Source: Sepiola atlantica
Taxonomy: Eukaryota; Mollusca; Cephalopoda; Sepiida; Sepiolidae
Reading direction: 5' to 3'
DNA length: 64,000 nucleotides
NCBI GenBank assembly: GCA_963556195.1
Contig: OY744519.1
Coordinates: 103,978,000 to 104,041,999 of the forward strand
The translations under genes and the position numbers were made by a program. Each line of letters begins with the position of its first letter. Position 1 is the first letter of the stretch. The notes beneath the pieces are model-generated. The model did not search any database. It was not told the origin of the DNA and saw only the letters and a program-made list of their open reading frames with translations. Shown here piece by piece: positions 54,376 to 64,000 of the stretch.

Positions 54376-54815
54376 ATCAACTCTGAAATCTAGTGGAGGG
54401 TAATCCCTTTTCTTTCCTACATCCTCTTTCTCAAAGAAGAGATCTTGCTAGTCTCTCTCTCTACTCTACCATTATTTCCATGGAATGTGCTCAGCTGGGC
54501 TCAAATCTCTGGTTCCTTCCTGTAAAATATTCACAGCAAGAACTCGTTTCGTTATGACAATGGAAAATAAAACATTCTTTTCTTCCTCCGTGTGTCTAGC
54601 ATCAGGGAAAAATTCCACAAACAGATTCTCTGCATATTACAACATGGTTGTCTTCAAATCGAATATCAACAAATACTTGTTATAAACCGCCCCATAATTA
54701 ATCAAACATAGTTCATACCATTGATTGTTACTCTGACAATCATTCATATCATCAATCTTTATCCTTGGGTGGTTCTTAGCCTTGATAAGTGGCGAGCCAA
54801 TAGCAAAGAAAGAAA
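54376..54815 (+). mobile_element. Jockey-like LINE fragment, copy b, with 3' end
   Basis: It continues from the joint with ILF-KEEI, then 'ctagtctctctctctactct', 'ttccatggaatgtgctcag', a segment reading FKSNINKYLL at 54655-54685 and the family 3' untranslated region to 'gataagtggcgagccaatag'. The same ending occurs at 29690-29990 and 6360-6545. Confidence 0.65.
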
Positions 54816-54819
54816 AATG

Positions 54820-55485
54820 CTACAAATATCTATAAGTATGTGTTTAAAACATATTAAGATTAAAGCTGCATCTGTTTATACTTCGCAGATAAATCTATGT
54901 TTCTATTTACACTATTCATATGTTTCGCACTGTTATCCTCATCCTAGTTATCGTATTTACGAAGCAAGAAAATAATCGACAATCATTCTTTATCTCAACA
55001 TTATTTCCCTCTACCCATCTTTCTTGTGAATCTCATCAACTTTTCTACTAATTATGATAATCTTATTTTTCAAACTCCTGATTATTAGACACAGTTTGGC
55101 ATTTGTACAGATGATTTCACCCTAATTCTATTGTCTCAATCTGCTTATAACAGGTTGTTCTTGAGACGCGATACCTTTTCCATCCTTTCATTCTTGATAA
55201 TGATTGTCTCGTTGAACTCTTTAGGTTATAATTGATTCTAATCATAGTGGAAGGATTCAGAAACATATATTTTCCTTCTGTCCATACTTAATTGCTGATG
55301 ACAACATTTATCATAGACAGAATTTGTATAGAAATAAATAATAACTGGAAAAATAAATAAAAATCAACTTTTATATATGTATATTAATATTTCATGTATC
55401 CACATAAAATTTTATAAGGAGATATATTTTTTTATGTATGAATTTTCAGTATTTACTTCAACAGTGCTCGATGCGTAAGTAGAGC
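54820..55485. other. Unclassified stretch
   Basis: No supported coding frame or repeat match within the window. Confidence 0.4.
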
Positions 55486-55486
55486 T

Positions 55487-55651
55487 AGGTAGTAAGCTAT
55501 GAAGATATATTTATGGCAATTAAGCTACACAGAGGCTCCTGTGTTTCATTCCCAGGGTAAATCTTCAGGCTGAAGATTCCCCCCGGGGATGAAACGCAGG
55601 AGCCTCTGTGTAGCTTAATTGCCATAAATATATTTTCATAGCTTACTATAT
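55487..55651. repeat. 165-bp palindrome (foldback MITE candidate)
   Basis: The left arm 'tagtaagctatgaagatata' runs to the CAGGG near 55556, and the right arm is its near-exact complement ending 'ttttcatagcttacta'. The loop is about 15-20 bases around 'aatcttcaggctgaagattc', which itself folds. A possible TA flank is present on each side. Confidence 0.85.
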
Positions 55652-55669
55652 ATATATATATATATATAT
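55650..55669. repeat. (TA)n microsatellite
   Basis: TA run between two foldback elements. Confidence 0.85.
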
Positions 55670-56532
55670 GATGATTATGGAAATAATATTCTAACGTGAT
55701 GAAAAAGAAAAAAACGAAATTAAATATTCATCAACGTTTCGTCTTTATTTCAAGACTTTCTCAAGATGACTGATTTGAAGAAATAACATAGGAGTACAAT
55801 ATTTGAAAAATATGTGGTGCGTTTGTGACATGAAAATAATATTTTTTAAATGAAACATAGTCCTTAGAATGTCTGCAATTATGATTGCCATCAGATATAC
55901 GTTGGTGAAACTTAACAGGAACTGAAGAAAAAGCTTGGTAAACATAAGAGCTATAAAACATAGCAATTCCTTAAATGCACTATTCTCTCATGCATTACAA
56001 CATGATCATTTTTTAACTTTAAGCAAGCTAGACTCATTAAATTCATTTTAAATAAATATCTGCAAAGACTTCTTGAATCAGCACTCATTATAAACGCTAA
56101 CATAATTAAACAATGTAACAGCTTTTAAAATTCATATCCTTTAATCAGCAAACTTATACTAACCAAACCGAACTTGAATTTAAATCCAGTCTATTTTACA
56201 ACACATTCTCAATCAAATTTTGTACATAACATAGATATTAAAAAAAGACAAAGAAAGAAACACTGATTCCACTTCATAAACGTACCACATATTTTGAATT
56301 CTAACGACTTTGGTTTATTTGAAAAAAGAACAAAACATGTTTTTCACATCATAATCACACCACATTTTAAAAATTTTAACGGCTATATTTCGTTTGAAAA
56401 TAAAACATTTTTTTCACATCACAAACGCACCACATATCTTCAAATATTGTACTCCTATGCTGTTTTTTCAAATCAGTCATCTTGAGAAAGTTTTGATATA
56501 AATAATTTTGGTTTTTCCTTTTTCATTTTCCA
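55670..56532. mobile_element. Element with long (over 100 bp) terminal inverted repeats
   Basis: 55755-55850 ('ctttctcaagatgactgatt', 'taggagtacaatatttgaa', 'atatgtggtgcgtttgtga') is repeated as complement at 56395-56490. A looser match continues outward to the TA runs on both sides. The interior (56280-56430) has three tandem units of about 70-77 bases, each with an ACCACAT and a TTTTTCACATCA core. No transposase frame is evident. It looks like a non-autonomous DNA transposon. Confidence 0.75.
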
Positions 56533-56552
56533 TATATATATATATATATATA
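56532..56552. repeat. (TA)n microsatellite
   Basis: TA run at the right edge of the inverted-repeat element. Confidence 0.85.
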
Positions 56553-57113
56553 ATTCACTCATAAACGAATTAACCACTCATCATGAATTTTGGAACACAC
56601 CTGCTAGGCATAAAAGGTCCAAATGTGGGATATATTTAGTTTATGTAAAAAGGGTATCGAAGGTATTTGAATTTTCACAAAAATTCAAATACCTTCGATT
56701 TTTATGAAATTTTAACGATATGTATTTAACATCAATTAATAAATATTCCCAAAATTTCAGTTTCTTTGAACTATTTTAAAGGGTTTTTAGGGAGGGAGGG
56801 GGCAGAATATGAGCCCAACCTCCCATTTGAAAATTCAAATATCTCAGATTTGTATTAAATTTGACTCATAGTCATTAGATGCTAATTAAGCAAGGTTCCC
56901 TGAATTCCAATTTCTTAAGCTTTAAATTCTAGACATTTTCTAGAATCAAAATCAAGTAATGGGTTTTGATCAAAATTGGAATAAGGAGTCTCCTCATAAG
57001 GTTTAGTATCATTATATATTGCTTTTAATCTTTATAAAGGGGCTTAAAATTGATGCAAAACTGTTCTGTTAGGAGAATTAATTTTACCCGTCCTGGGATG
57101 CTTATTCTTCTAG
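56553..57113 (+). mobile_element. Non-autonomous Helitron (plus strand)
   Basis: It begins near a 'aaccactcatcatgaatttt' segment shared with the Helitrons at 29.0 and 50.2 kb and ends 'acccgtcctgggatgcttat', then 'tcttctag', then T. The interior has a strong hairpin at 56652-56700 (TCGAAGGTATTTGAATTTT and its complement around an 8-base loop). Confidence 0.55.
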
Positions 57114-57178
57114 TTTATGTATATAATATATTAATGTATATTAGAATAATTTTGGGTGACCCCATAACATGCTAGCTA

Positions 57179-57618
57179 TGGAATCATTAATAAAGCTCAC
57201 AAGCCTTTCTGCAATCCAACCATATTTGGTGCTAATAAACTTCAGTCTATGCATGACTTGTCCACCGAGTTTGTCTTTATTTTATCGCTGTTCAATGATA
57301 AACACATTTTCATACAACGTGCAAAATTGTCAATAACTCTGACACACTTCTCTCTTGATTTGGGCTGTTAAGGAATAATTTGATAAACATTATTTTTTAG
57401 ATGACCCCCACAGATAAAAATATCTGTCTGTTGAATGTGAAGCCTATTCAGGATCACAACTCCTACTGATAGGATGGTCACAAAAGTGGCCACTCATATT
57501 GAACAGTGATAAAACAAAGTGTTACTTGGTTGGCAAGTCAGACGTAAACTGAGTTTATTTATATTAAATATGATTGAACGGCAGAAATGATTATGAGTTT
57601 TATTAATAATTAATTCCA
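57179..57618 (-). mobile_element. Tc1/mariner-type element, deleted copy A, with TA target
   Basis: The ends TGGAATCATTAATAAAGCTC and, on the complement, TGGAATTAATTATTAATAAAAC are inverted, and the inverted similarity extends about 90 bases inward. TA flanks both ends (57177-57178 and 57619-57620). The interior holds a degraded version of the transposase C-terminus seen at 61020-61290. At 440 bp it is an internally deleted derivative. Confidence 0.7.
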
Positions 57619-57619
57619 T

Positions 57620-58400
57620 AGGTGACATTTGAGCTGGGGGGGGGGGGTCACTATGTACATAAATGCTTTTTCTTAGAGTGTAAAAATATTTAGACAAAGA
57701 AAAAATTTCTTTTGTACTTTGGGATGAATTCATGCCCATTGATGTACCCTTCCTTATTTTGCTTGTGGACCACCTGAGAGCTATTATATCATCTGTGGAC
57801 CACTTGAGAGCTATTGTATCATCTGTGGACCCCATTTTTAATCAAATATTTACTTTTAGGTTAGTAAAAACTAACAATGAATCAATTTCGTTATATTCAT
57901 TATTCATGGCATAAAATACAAATCTTGAAAATTTCTATAAATACACATACATCGAGTAAACAGGACAAAACAATAAATAAAAACTTTTTTTTTCATGAGC
58001 CCTCTTAAAACTTCTGTGGAATTCCGGGGGTCCATGTGAACTTTGGGTTGAATCTATTTTTGAATGGTTAGTATCTGTTTCAAATCTATTTCTCAAAGTA
58101 TTTTTGGTTGGCACATTTTCGTTGTATGCTGCCTAATGGATATTTGGTGTCACTTTTCAAAATTCAACCACTATTTTAAGATGTTCTTTTGTCTAGTAAT
58201 ACTCTTTCTTTTCTCTCTCTGTCTCTGCAGATGTGTTGCTAAAGATCTTATTATTTAGAAACAAGTCTGTACTTTTTAAGTATCTACTTCTCACCATATG
58301 ATTTTTATTTTACTAGTTGACTTGAGACTCTTTCTCAAGAAGATTCGAGTTGTTCAGATTAAAATCTAGATTTTTATGCTCTTTTAAAATTTTTAATGAA
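57620..58400. repeat. Local duplication, copy A (right flank)
   Basis: The sequence right of the mariner-type element matches 61370-61890: 'actatgtacataaatgct', 'gttggcacattttcgttgta', 'tggatatttggtgtcac', 'gtctgtactttttaagtatc' and 'ctcaagaagattcgagt'. The match ends near 58395, after 'tttttatgctctttta'. Confidence 0.8.
57716..58039. mobile_element. 324-bp insertion with 14-bp flanking repeat and 30-bp tandem units
   Basis: The duplicated relative at 61480-61500 lacks this block. It is bounded by 'actttgggatgaat' (57716-57729) and 'actttgggttgaat' (58040-58053), a 14-base imperfect duplication like that made by retrotransposons. Inside, 'gtggaccacctgagagctat' plus 'tatatcatct' (30 bases) is repeated twice and begun a third time. 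A GGACC-type motif lies at both ends ('gtggacccc' and 'gggggtcca', which are inverted). Confidence 0.65.
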
Positions 58401-58409
58401 TAGACTATT

Positions 58410-59740
58410 TTGCCAGTCCGGGCAAAATAAGGACATGAAAGCATTTTACCAGTCAGTCCATTTTTAAAATCGTTTTTAACAGTTATGAAATAAAAGATGA
58501 CAAATAAATAACAACAACAATGATAAATAAATAAGAGCAAGATTTATTGACAATTTATTTATTGTCATCACTTATTTTGCTGACAAATTAATTTAAAAAA
58601 AAAATGTTTGTCTTAATCTTAAAAGTTCCCGGTAATTGAACTAATTTCTTCATTTAAAAAAAAAAAAAAGTAGATATGTTTTCTTAAAGAAGAAAAAAGC
58701 TTGAATATCATCGCTTTAACATTTTTTTAAAACGTACAATAAAATTTAAATTACAATTGACTTCATTTGTGAAACTCAGTTAATGAAGTGGTTTTGTTAT
58801 CATCTGACTCTTGAGTAGATATATTACAGTCTTCGTATTCCTAGAAATTGGTATCCTGGTCCTGTAAATTCCTTAAATATGTTCTGATACTTCCTTTTAC
58901 GTCCATGTCACCCATGTAATGGCGGCATGTATACTTCCTGTCATCTGATATCTAATATATAAAGTTAAGACGATATTTCCCCTGTACCTTCTCGAAGAAT
59001 AGGAAAATAATCACAGGCTACTAAACTCACCACTATATTACACTTATTCACTCAGGCGTGTTTTAGTAAATTTGTTATTATTTTTTCCAGCTAACACTAA
59101 ATATTACTTTTGGCCCACCATCTTCGACTCTCCTCAAAACATATTTCATATAGGTGGTAGCAAAAACTTTTTTCCCTAACACTTCAGTATTGACACTCTC
59201 CCCATTGACACCGGGAACTAATAAACAACGTCTACTTTTCAAAAAAGTGTCCGTTAATATTTACGATTTGTCTGCTATTAATTTACTACATAATACAAAA
59301 TATTACACACACATTTAATGGAAGCTCCCACTAATCTGGCTGATATTCGAGAATATCAGATTACGTTATTTCTACCTATTACGTATACATTTATACTCAT
59401 TCCGGTTTTTAGAGAATGCAATTAACGAACATAGTTCCTTGCAGTGTTTCATTATTCAACATGATGGCTACAATTTCTTCAGCGACTTGACTTCCGAATT
59501 AAGTCAATATACGCCAAGCTACGAGACAGACTTGCATAAAGTTGACATTTCTTGAATCCTACATCTTTCACACGCATAATATCCAAAAAGTAGGAAAAAA
59601 CATCTATTTCTTCGTCTAGAAATGACCCAAAACGTGTGACTGGTGAACCCAACATTTGGTCGCCTTTCGGATCGTAATATATAACGCATGCCAGCTACAT
59701 GCTTAGTTTTACTGACCTATTTTTCAATAGATTTTTGAAT
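58410..59740. other. Unclassified stretch
   Basis: About 1.3 kb of AT-rich sequence with no supported coding frame and no match to the families above. Confidence 0.45.
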
Positions 59741-59742
59741 CA

Positions 59743-59815
59743 CTTTTGTGGCTAAGTGGTTATCGCCATAGATCGTAGACAGAGAGCTGTAGGGTTCGAC
59801 CCCAGTCGACACACA
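59743..59815 (+). mobile_element. tRNA-like SINE head with T-rich end
   Basis: Box A 'tggctaagtggttatcgc' and box B 'tagggttcgaccccagt' are close to consensus and 40 bases apart. A long A/T run follows at 59818-59848. The acceptor stem bases ('acttttg' against 'gtcgaca') do not pair, so it is a SINE head and not a tRNA gene. Confidence 0.6.
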
Positions 59816-59849
59816 TTAAAAAAATTTTTTTTTTTTTTTTTTTTTTTAC

Positions 59850-60345
59850 ATTGTTGAACTTTTGCCTACTAAGGAGGAGGGGAAGGGAGGATTATGGTCC
59901 GGATTTTTTTTTTTTGAAAAGAAATCAATGTAATAGGTAGTACTTTAACTATTGTGAATATCATCATATCTCTTCGAACACACATGGTTTATTAGTGCTC
60001 TGCAGACCTCTTTAATTATATTTGTGTGTTTCAGTAGTGCTCAGGAGGCATACTCATTTTTCATTTTTCTTTCCTTACAAAAATGGAATTTCTATACAAA
60101 GATAGCAGAAGAGGGATTGGATTTAATAAGGCCCTGTAGGCTTCTTTAATTTTAAAAGTGCTTATTATCATAGATAGAACGGGTGTTTGGGAAATACCGG
60201 TACCATGGGATGGCCAGGAAGACTCCTACAACCGCGTCTCCTTCCTTCCTTCATTCTTTTCTTTCAAGAATTCCAAACCGACAATTATTCTAAACATTAA
60301 ATTTGTACGTTCTTTTGGATGTTGACAAATTTTAATTAATTCTTT
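59850..60345. other. Unclassified stretch
   Basis: No supported frame. It probably forms the interior of the Helitron ending at 60385. Confidence 0.35.
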
Positions 60346-60349
60346 TATA

Positions 60350-60386
60350 TTTCTCCCGGGCAACGCCGGTGAAGGGGTCCAACTAG
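60350..60386 (+). mobile_element. Helitron-type 3' terminus (plus strand)
   Basis: 'cccgggcaacgccggtgaag' and 'gggtccaactag', then T. CCCGG and CCGG(T) form the hairpin, and CTAG ends the element before a T and a TA run. Confidence 0.65.
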
Positions 60387-60466
60387 TTATATATATATAT
60401 TATCTCCCTTGGTTATATCTTTGTTGAGTAAAAGGCAGGTGATGTATAGTGCTAATACTAAAAACA

Positions 60467-60546
60467 ATTCCTGTTATGTCAATGGCACGGCAGTGGATTT
60501 TACCCCCAAACCCACCACCGTGCCATTAACATAATAGGAATATCAA
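60467..60546. repeat. 80-bp foldback
   Basis: 'attcctgttatgtcaatggc' and 'acggcagtgg' are mirrored by 'ccaccaccgtgccattaaca' and 'taataggaat', with about 15 bases of loop including a C run. Confidence 0.8.
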
Positions 60547-60954
60547 GACATGAAGACGGTATAAACTAGGATTTACTAGTCCGACCCAAGTGGAAATAAA
60601 ATCTGACTTAATTTGTGCATTATTCTGTGATGTATCAATACTTTGCTGCTAAATTTTGTCAGGACCTGATGAAAAGCCCTGACTTTGTTTCAAGACAAAC
60701 ATACAAACTTTAGCACCTATTATAATAGATTATTTTGTCTGTTTTGTGGCATATCAATCCTTTTTAATTATTTAATGCGAAAAACACAATGTTTATGGGA
60801 AACGTGTATGTATGCAATTCTTGGAGCACACGTTTCTATTGTACTCTTGATGATTTTTGTGGGGAGAATTCTCGATTCATACCTTTACTGGTTATACAGG
60901 AATTCAATCGATCTGATAGAATTTTAACTCCGTTTAGCCAATTTCATAGTCCCT

Positions 60955-61372
60955 CAAGTTTCAGTCATGAATATGCAACAGTCTTTATTTTATCACCGTT
61001 TAATGGTAAACACATCTGGATACAACGTGCAAAATTGTCAAGAACTCTGACATACTCCTCTTTTGCCACTGCTCTGATTCAGTCTGTGATAGCCTTCTCC
61101 TGTTTAGGAATATTTGGGGGATTGTTTTGATAGATATTATCTTGCAGATAACCCAACAGATATAAGTCTGGGGTGTTAAAATCCGGTAAGTGTGAAGCCC
61201 ATTCAAGATTGCACCTGCTACGTATGAGACAATCACCAAATTTGTCCCTCATGTCATTGAACAGTGATAAAACAAAGACTGTTAGACAATCATGACTGAA
61301 ATTTGGTAGACAAGTCAAACATAAACTGACGTTTATTTGTACCAAATATGGTTAGATTGCAGAAAGGATTCC
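60955..61372 (-). mobile_element. Tc1/mariner-type element, copy B, with transposase C-terminus
   Basis: On the minus strand it reads DKFGDCLIRSRCNLEWASHLPDFNTPDLYLLGYLQDNIYQNNP (61260-61130), then IPKQEKAITD, a stop and shift, then AVAKEEYVRVLDNFARCIQMCL. This is the catalytic-domain end of an IS630-Tc1/mariner transposase of the LWGYL type. The final Asp and the conserved SPD motif are changed (LPDFNTPDL). The right end matches copy A ('attgcagaaaggattccat'). The left inverted repeat is partly present at 60955-61000. The copy is inactive. Confidence 0.7.
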
Positions 61373-61890
61373 ATTGGTGGCATTTCGGGTTGAATGGCTG
61401 GGGGGGGGGGGTGTCACACTGTACATAAATGCTCTTTTTTTAGAATTTAGAAATATTTTGACAAAGAAAAAATATTTGTTTTAACTTTGGGTTGAATCTA
61501 TTTCTGAATGGTTAGCATATATTTCAAGTCTATTTCTCACAAAGTATTTTTGGTTGGCACATTTTCATTATATGTTGCCTAATGGATATTTGGTGTCACT
61601 TTTCAAAATTCAACCACTACTTTTAGAATATTCTTTTGTTTGGTAATACTCTCTCTCTTTTTTTTCTCTCTCTTTTTTCTCTCTTTCTTTCTCTCTTTTT
61701 TATCTCTCTCTTTTTCTCTCTCTCTCTTTCTCTCTCTTTGGGCAGATGTCTTGATAAAGATCTCATCAATTACAAACAAGTCTGTGCTTTTTAAGTATTT
61801 ACTTCTCACCATATGATTTTTATTTTACTAAGATTTCTCAAGAAGATTCGAGTTCAGATTAAAATCTAAATTTTTATGCTCTTTTAATTT
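61372..61890. repeat. Local duplication, copy B (right flank)
   Basis: This is the homologue of 57620-58400 without the 324-bp insertion. It has an expanded (CT)n run at 61650-61740 where copy A has only a short one, and a deletion of about 15 bases at 61833 relative to 58316. Confidence 0.8.
61648..61740. repeat. (CT)n-rich polypyrimidine run
   Basis: CT and T runs. The opposing frame is an artefact that reads as Arg/Lys/Glu repeats. Confidence 0.9.
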
Positions 61891-62351
61891 TTTTTATATA
61901 AAGCTGCTTAATTTGACCGATTTGCTGATGGAAACTGTCGAACATTATTATTCATTTTTCTTCTTTCTCAAAAGATGAAAAGACTGTCTAGATATTTGCA
62001 ATCGACTCAAGTAAATATTTTTTGTTTTGTTCATTGTCTGATCGATCCACTAATAGAACCAAACACGTTAGAATCAGTGTTTTCTGGAAATTGGATGCAC
62101 ATACAGAGTTTCTTTGTCGAACATTCTGAGTTGTATTTGAACCTCTATGCCAAATTTGATTTAAAAAAAAAAAAAAGTGACATCAATGGCATGCAGAAGG
62201 GGGGAGGGGCTGATAAGATGGTGGTTCCGGGCATCCAAATTGGGTTGGGAGCATTGAATTATTTTCAAACTAGGGTGGAAAAAAGAATTTCTAACTTAAT
62301 AGATACCACAGTGTCTGCCAGTCTTCAGGTGCTATCGCATGGCCACAGTGT

Positions 62352-62436
62352 TTCTTCTTCTTCTTCTTCTTCTTCTTCTTCTTCTTCTTCTTCTTCTTCT
62401 TCTTCTTCTTCTTCTTCTTCTTCTTCATCATCATCA
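62352..62436. repeat. (TTC)n(ATC)n microsatellite (element tail)
   Basis: About 75 bases of TTC followed by three ATC units. It is the 3' tail of the nested element and makes a spurious poly-Ser frame. Confidence 0.95.
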
Positions 62437-62737
62437 AGTTTATTTGTTGAATCAGACAACAATTAATCCTCTGATGAGGATGGGACCTGATTATTTAGTC
62501 TCATTTTGACTAGACATAATTTTTAAGGCAGTTTTACAGCTGGATGCCTACCCTTCATCAACTTGAACACTTTTGGCAGTCCAAGACCTCCACCATTCCC
62601 ATCTAACTAGGGCTTATATGGTTTCCACTTGAGCATACACCAATGTCACATATTACCTGTGATTTGCCGCATACATCACCATCACCAAGGTTGTGACAGG
62701 CCATCCAAAGATAGTATTTGCCACATGCCCTGCATAC
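62353..62737 (-). mobile_element. LINE-beta-type 3' end nested in the Jockey relic
   Basis: The right portion carries 'ggtaggcatccagctgtaaa' on the complement, a 3' untranslated segment, then the 75-base tip shared with LINE beta at 7827-7900 (complement of 'tttatttgttgaatca', 'acaattaatcctctgatgag'), then a (GAT)n(GAA)n tail at 62352-62435. Upstream of the 75-base tip the sequence differs from LINE beta at 7.9 kb. It is either a different LINE of the same group or a SINE using the same tail. Confidence 0.65.
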
Positions 62738-62909
62738 TTACATATACACCAACAGTGTTCCGATATACTTACTGCACTTGTACCTCCTTAACGTAAATAC
62801 CCCTGACTCACCTGACTAGCAGCAAAATCCCACCCTTAACTGTCGAGGCCCCTAGATGCCAGAAGATTTTCTACTCTAATAGCTTCTTGATTGTATGCCC
62901 AAAAAACTC

Positions 62910-63940
62910 AAGTATAAGTCCCAGTACTAAGAAATATTATGAGAAAGGGAGATAGTTTAAATATGATTGGATGAACTCCCCACCCCTCATTAATTTGGAT
63001 GCCTGTGGCTATACCGACCGTTGCTCCAACTGCTCTGCTTGCCTCTCCCTATTTTTTAAAGATATTTAATCTGAGCGATTCACTGCTCGAAACTAGTGAA
63101 CATCATTACTATTTTCTCTCTCCTCTCTTGAAAGTTGAAAAGGCTGTCGAGATATTTGCAATCGACTCAGGTAAATAGTTTGTTTTTCTTTGTTTATCCT
63201 GGTGTTCTGCATAGTCTGATCAATCCAATAAGCTAAGAAATGAAATCCAATACAAGACAAAAAAACAAAAAATTGTTTTTCTGGGAATTGTTTTTATTTC
63301 GGTTGGATTGTATTATATCTAAGATTAAATCTCGATCTATTTTCATCACAGCCATCGGCTTTCTTTGTCTTTTGCCTGGAGCAGAAAGTTTTTCTTATGT
63401 CGGCATACAATCTTATTGCCTACGGATCAATTTTTGTTGTCATGTAAAAGGCAGGTGTAAGCTGTAAGGTGAAGCTTCAGACAAGGTTGTCATTGTCTGC
63501 AACAACGGTTCACTCTTCTATAGAGGAAGATGAAGGTGTGCGTTTCATTTCCAATGCAGGAAAGAATAACATTTTGACTATGAAAACATTTACTTTAGCA
63601 TAAGTGCACTGATAAAAAACTGCAACAATAAACCATTGTATACATGATAGGAAAAATCCAATTGTCATAACAAACAGATGCATCTTTAAATAATTGACAG
63701 ATCTACCTATGTATTGTGTGAGCCTTAGTATGTATAAGTTAGACGATGATCCTTTTTGTAAGTTATCTCCCTTGTATTGAGATATAATAGTTGTATCTTT
63801 TGAGGGTCGAGGCTGAAAGTGATCTTGCTTTTTTTAGTGTTTATGTTTACCCATAAAAGAAAGATGGCGGTTTAGACAAACACATATGGCCTGCATCCGT
63901 GACTGGATTTATGTTACTAACAAACTAACACTTTTGTCAC
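62910..63940. other. Unclassified stretch
   Basis: No supported coding frame. The 75-codon frame at 63240-63467 has no recognisable motif. Confidence 0.4.
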
Positions 63941-63942
63941 AA

Positions 63943-63972
63943 CCGAGATCTCCATTACTAATAGATGAGATA
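63943..63972 (-). mobile_element. Possible Helitron 5' terminus (minus strand)
   Basis: On the minus strand 'tctattagtaatggagatct' matches the start block at 9183. The body would run leftward. Confidence 0.4.
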
Positions 63973-64000
63973 GATGAGGTTGTAATTTTCTTTTTCTTTA

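Larger units (their letters stand above)
62195..62900 (+). mobile_element. Jockey-like LINE relic, split by a second element
   Basis: The left part (62195-62352) reads GALNYFQTRVEKRISNLIDTTVSASLQVLSHGHSV. The right part (about 62738-62900) continues with LVPPLNVNTPDSPD-QQNPTLN and PEDFL. The same two segments are contiguous on the minus strand at 22085-21815. The material between them is an insertion. Confidence 0.75.
61940..63190. repeat. Direct repeats flanking a LINE relic
   Basis: About 90 bases at 61940-62030 ('gaaaagactgtctagatatt', 'tgcaatcgactcaagtaaat') recur at 63100-63185, 1.16 kb apart. Between them lies the interrupted Jockey-like fragment. This could be a duplication or the remains of a repeated family. 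Confidence 0.55.

Noticed and set aside
59743..59815. Functional tRNA gene
   Set aside because: Boxes A and B are good, but the acceptor stem does not pair and no clear anticodon arm is present.
61603..61812. Arg/Lys/Glu-rich 69-codon frame
   Set aside because: Translated (CT)n on the opposite strand.
61975..62466. 163-codon open frame with a poly-Ser end
   Set aside because: It joins unrelated LINE debris to a translated (TTC)n tail.

Overview
The window looks like an accessory, repeat-saturated piece of an animal nuclear genome. It is strongly AT-rich, full of dinucleotide and trinucleotide microsatellites, and shows decayed non-LTR retrotransposons, mariner and hAT DNA transposons, Helitron ends and several kinds of SINE. 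There are no bacterial operons, and the longest open frames are transposon remnants or translated simple repeats. The mix (LINEs ending in GATGAT-type tails, Jockey-like LINEs, Helitron relics, tRNA-headed SINEs) fits a lophotrochozoan, and I would guess a cephalopod mollusc. That guess rests on general familiarity and is not proven by the sequence. I found no intact host gene.

Layout. 0.5-5 kb: LINE fragments, a SINE-like repeat and two LTR-like blocks. 5-11.5 kb: a foldback element, Jockey debris, a zinc-finger-bearing LINE on the minus strand (7.8-8.7 kb), Helitron ends and a Ty3/Gypsy gag relic. 11.8-14.0 kb: the largest retroelement, a 5'-truncated Jockey-type LINE with an intact FADD motif but frameshifts and stops, followed by a mariner relic (14.3-14.7 kb). 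15-20 kb: mostly unclassified AT-rich DNA with a 25-bp minisatellite (17.8-18.2 kb) next to a Helitron terminus. 21-26 kb: minus-strand Jockey, plus-strand LINE and LTR-like repeats. 26-40 kb: a paralogous pair of foldback-rich blocks, two hAT-type MITEs with 8-bp target duplications, Helitrons, SINEs and LINE tails. 42.2-45.5 kb: a near-perfect 450-bp palindrome beside a 2.86-kb DNA transposon with terminal inverted repeats that carries a two-exon gene of an uncharacterised protein family. 45.5-50 kb: foldback elements, a tRNA SINE, a full-length 5S-rRNA-headed SINE with its empty-site paralogue, and an almost complete mariner with both ends. 50-64 kb: Helitrons, LINE tails, a SINE with a U2 snRNA head, several palindromes, a local duplication (57.2-58.4 and 61.0-61.9 kb) and a nested LINE-in-LINE insertion.

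What works together: nothing here looks like an active pathway. The interest lies in mobile-element biology. The main candidates are the intron-bearing TIR element at 42663-45526, the U2-headed and 5S-headed SINEs, the Helitron families with internal tandem repeats, and the large foldbacks that would make double-stranded RNA if transcribed. Family names rest on motif recognition by eye. No database search was possible.
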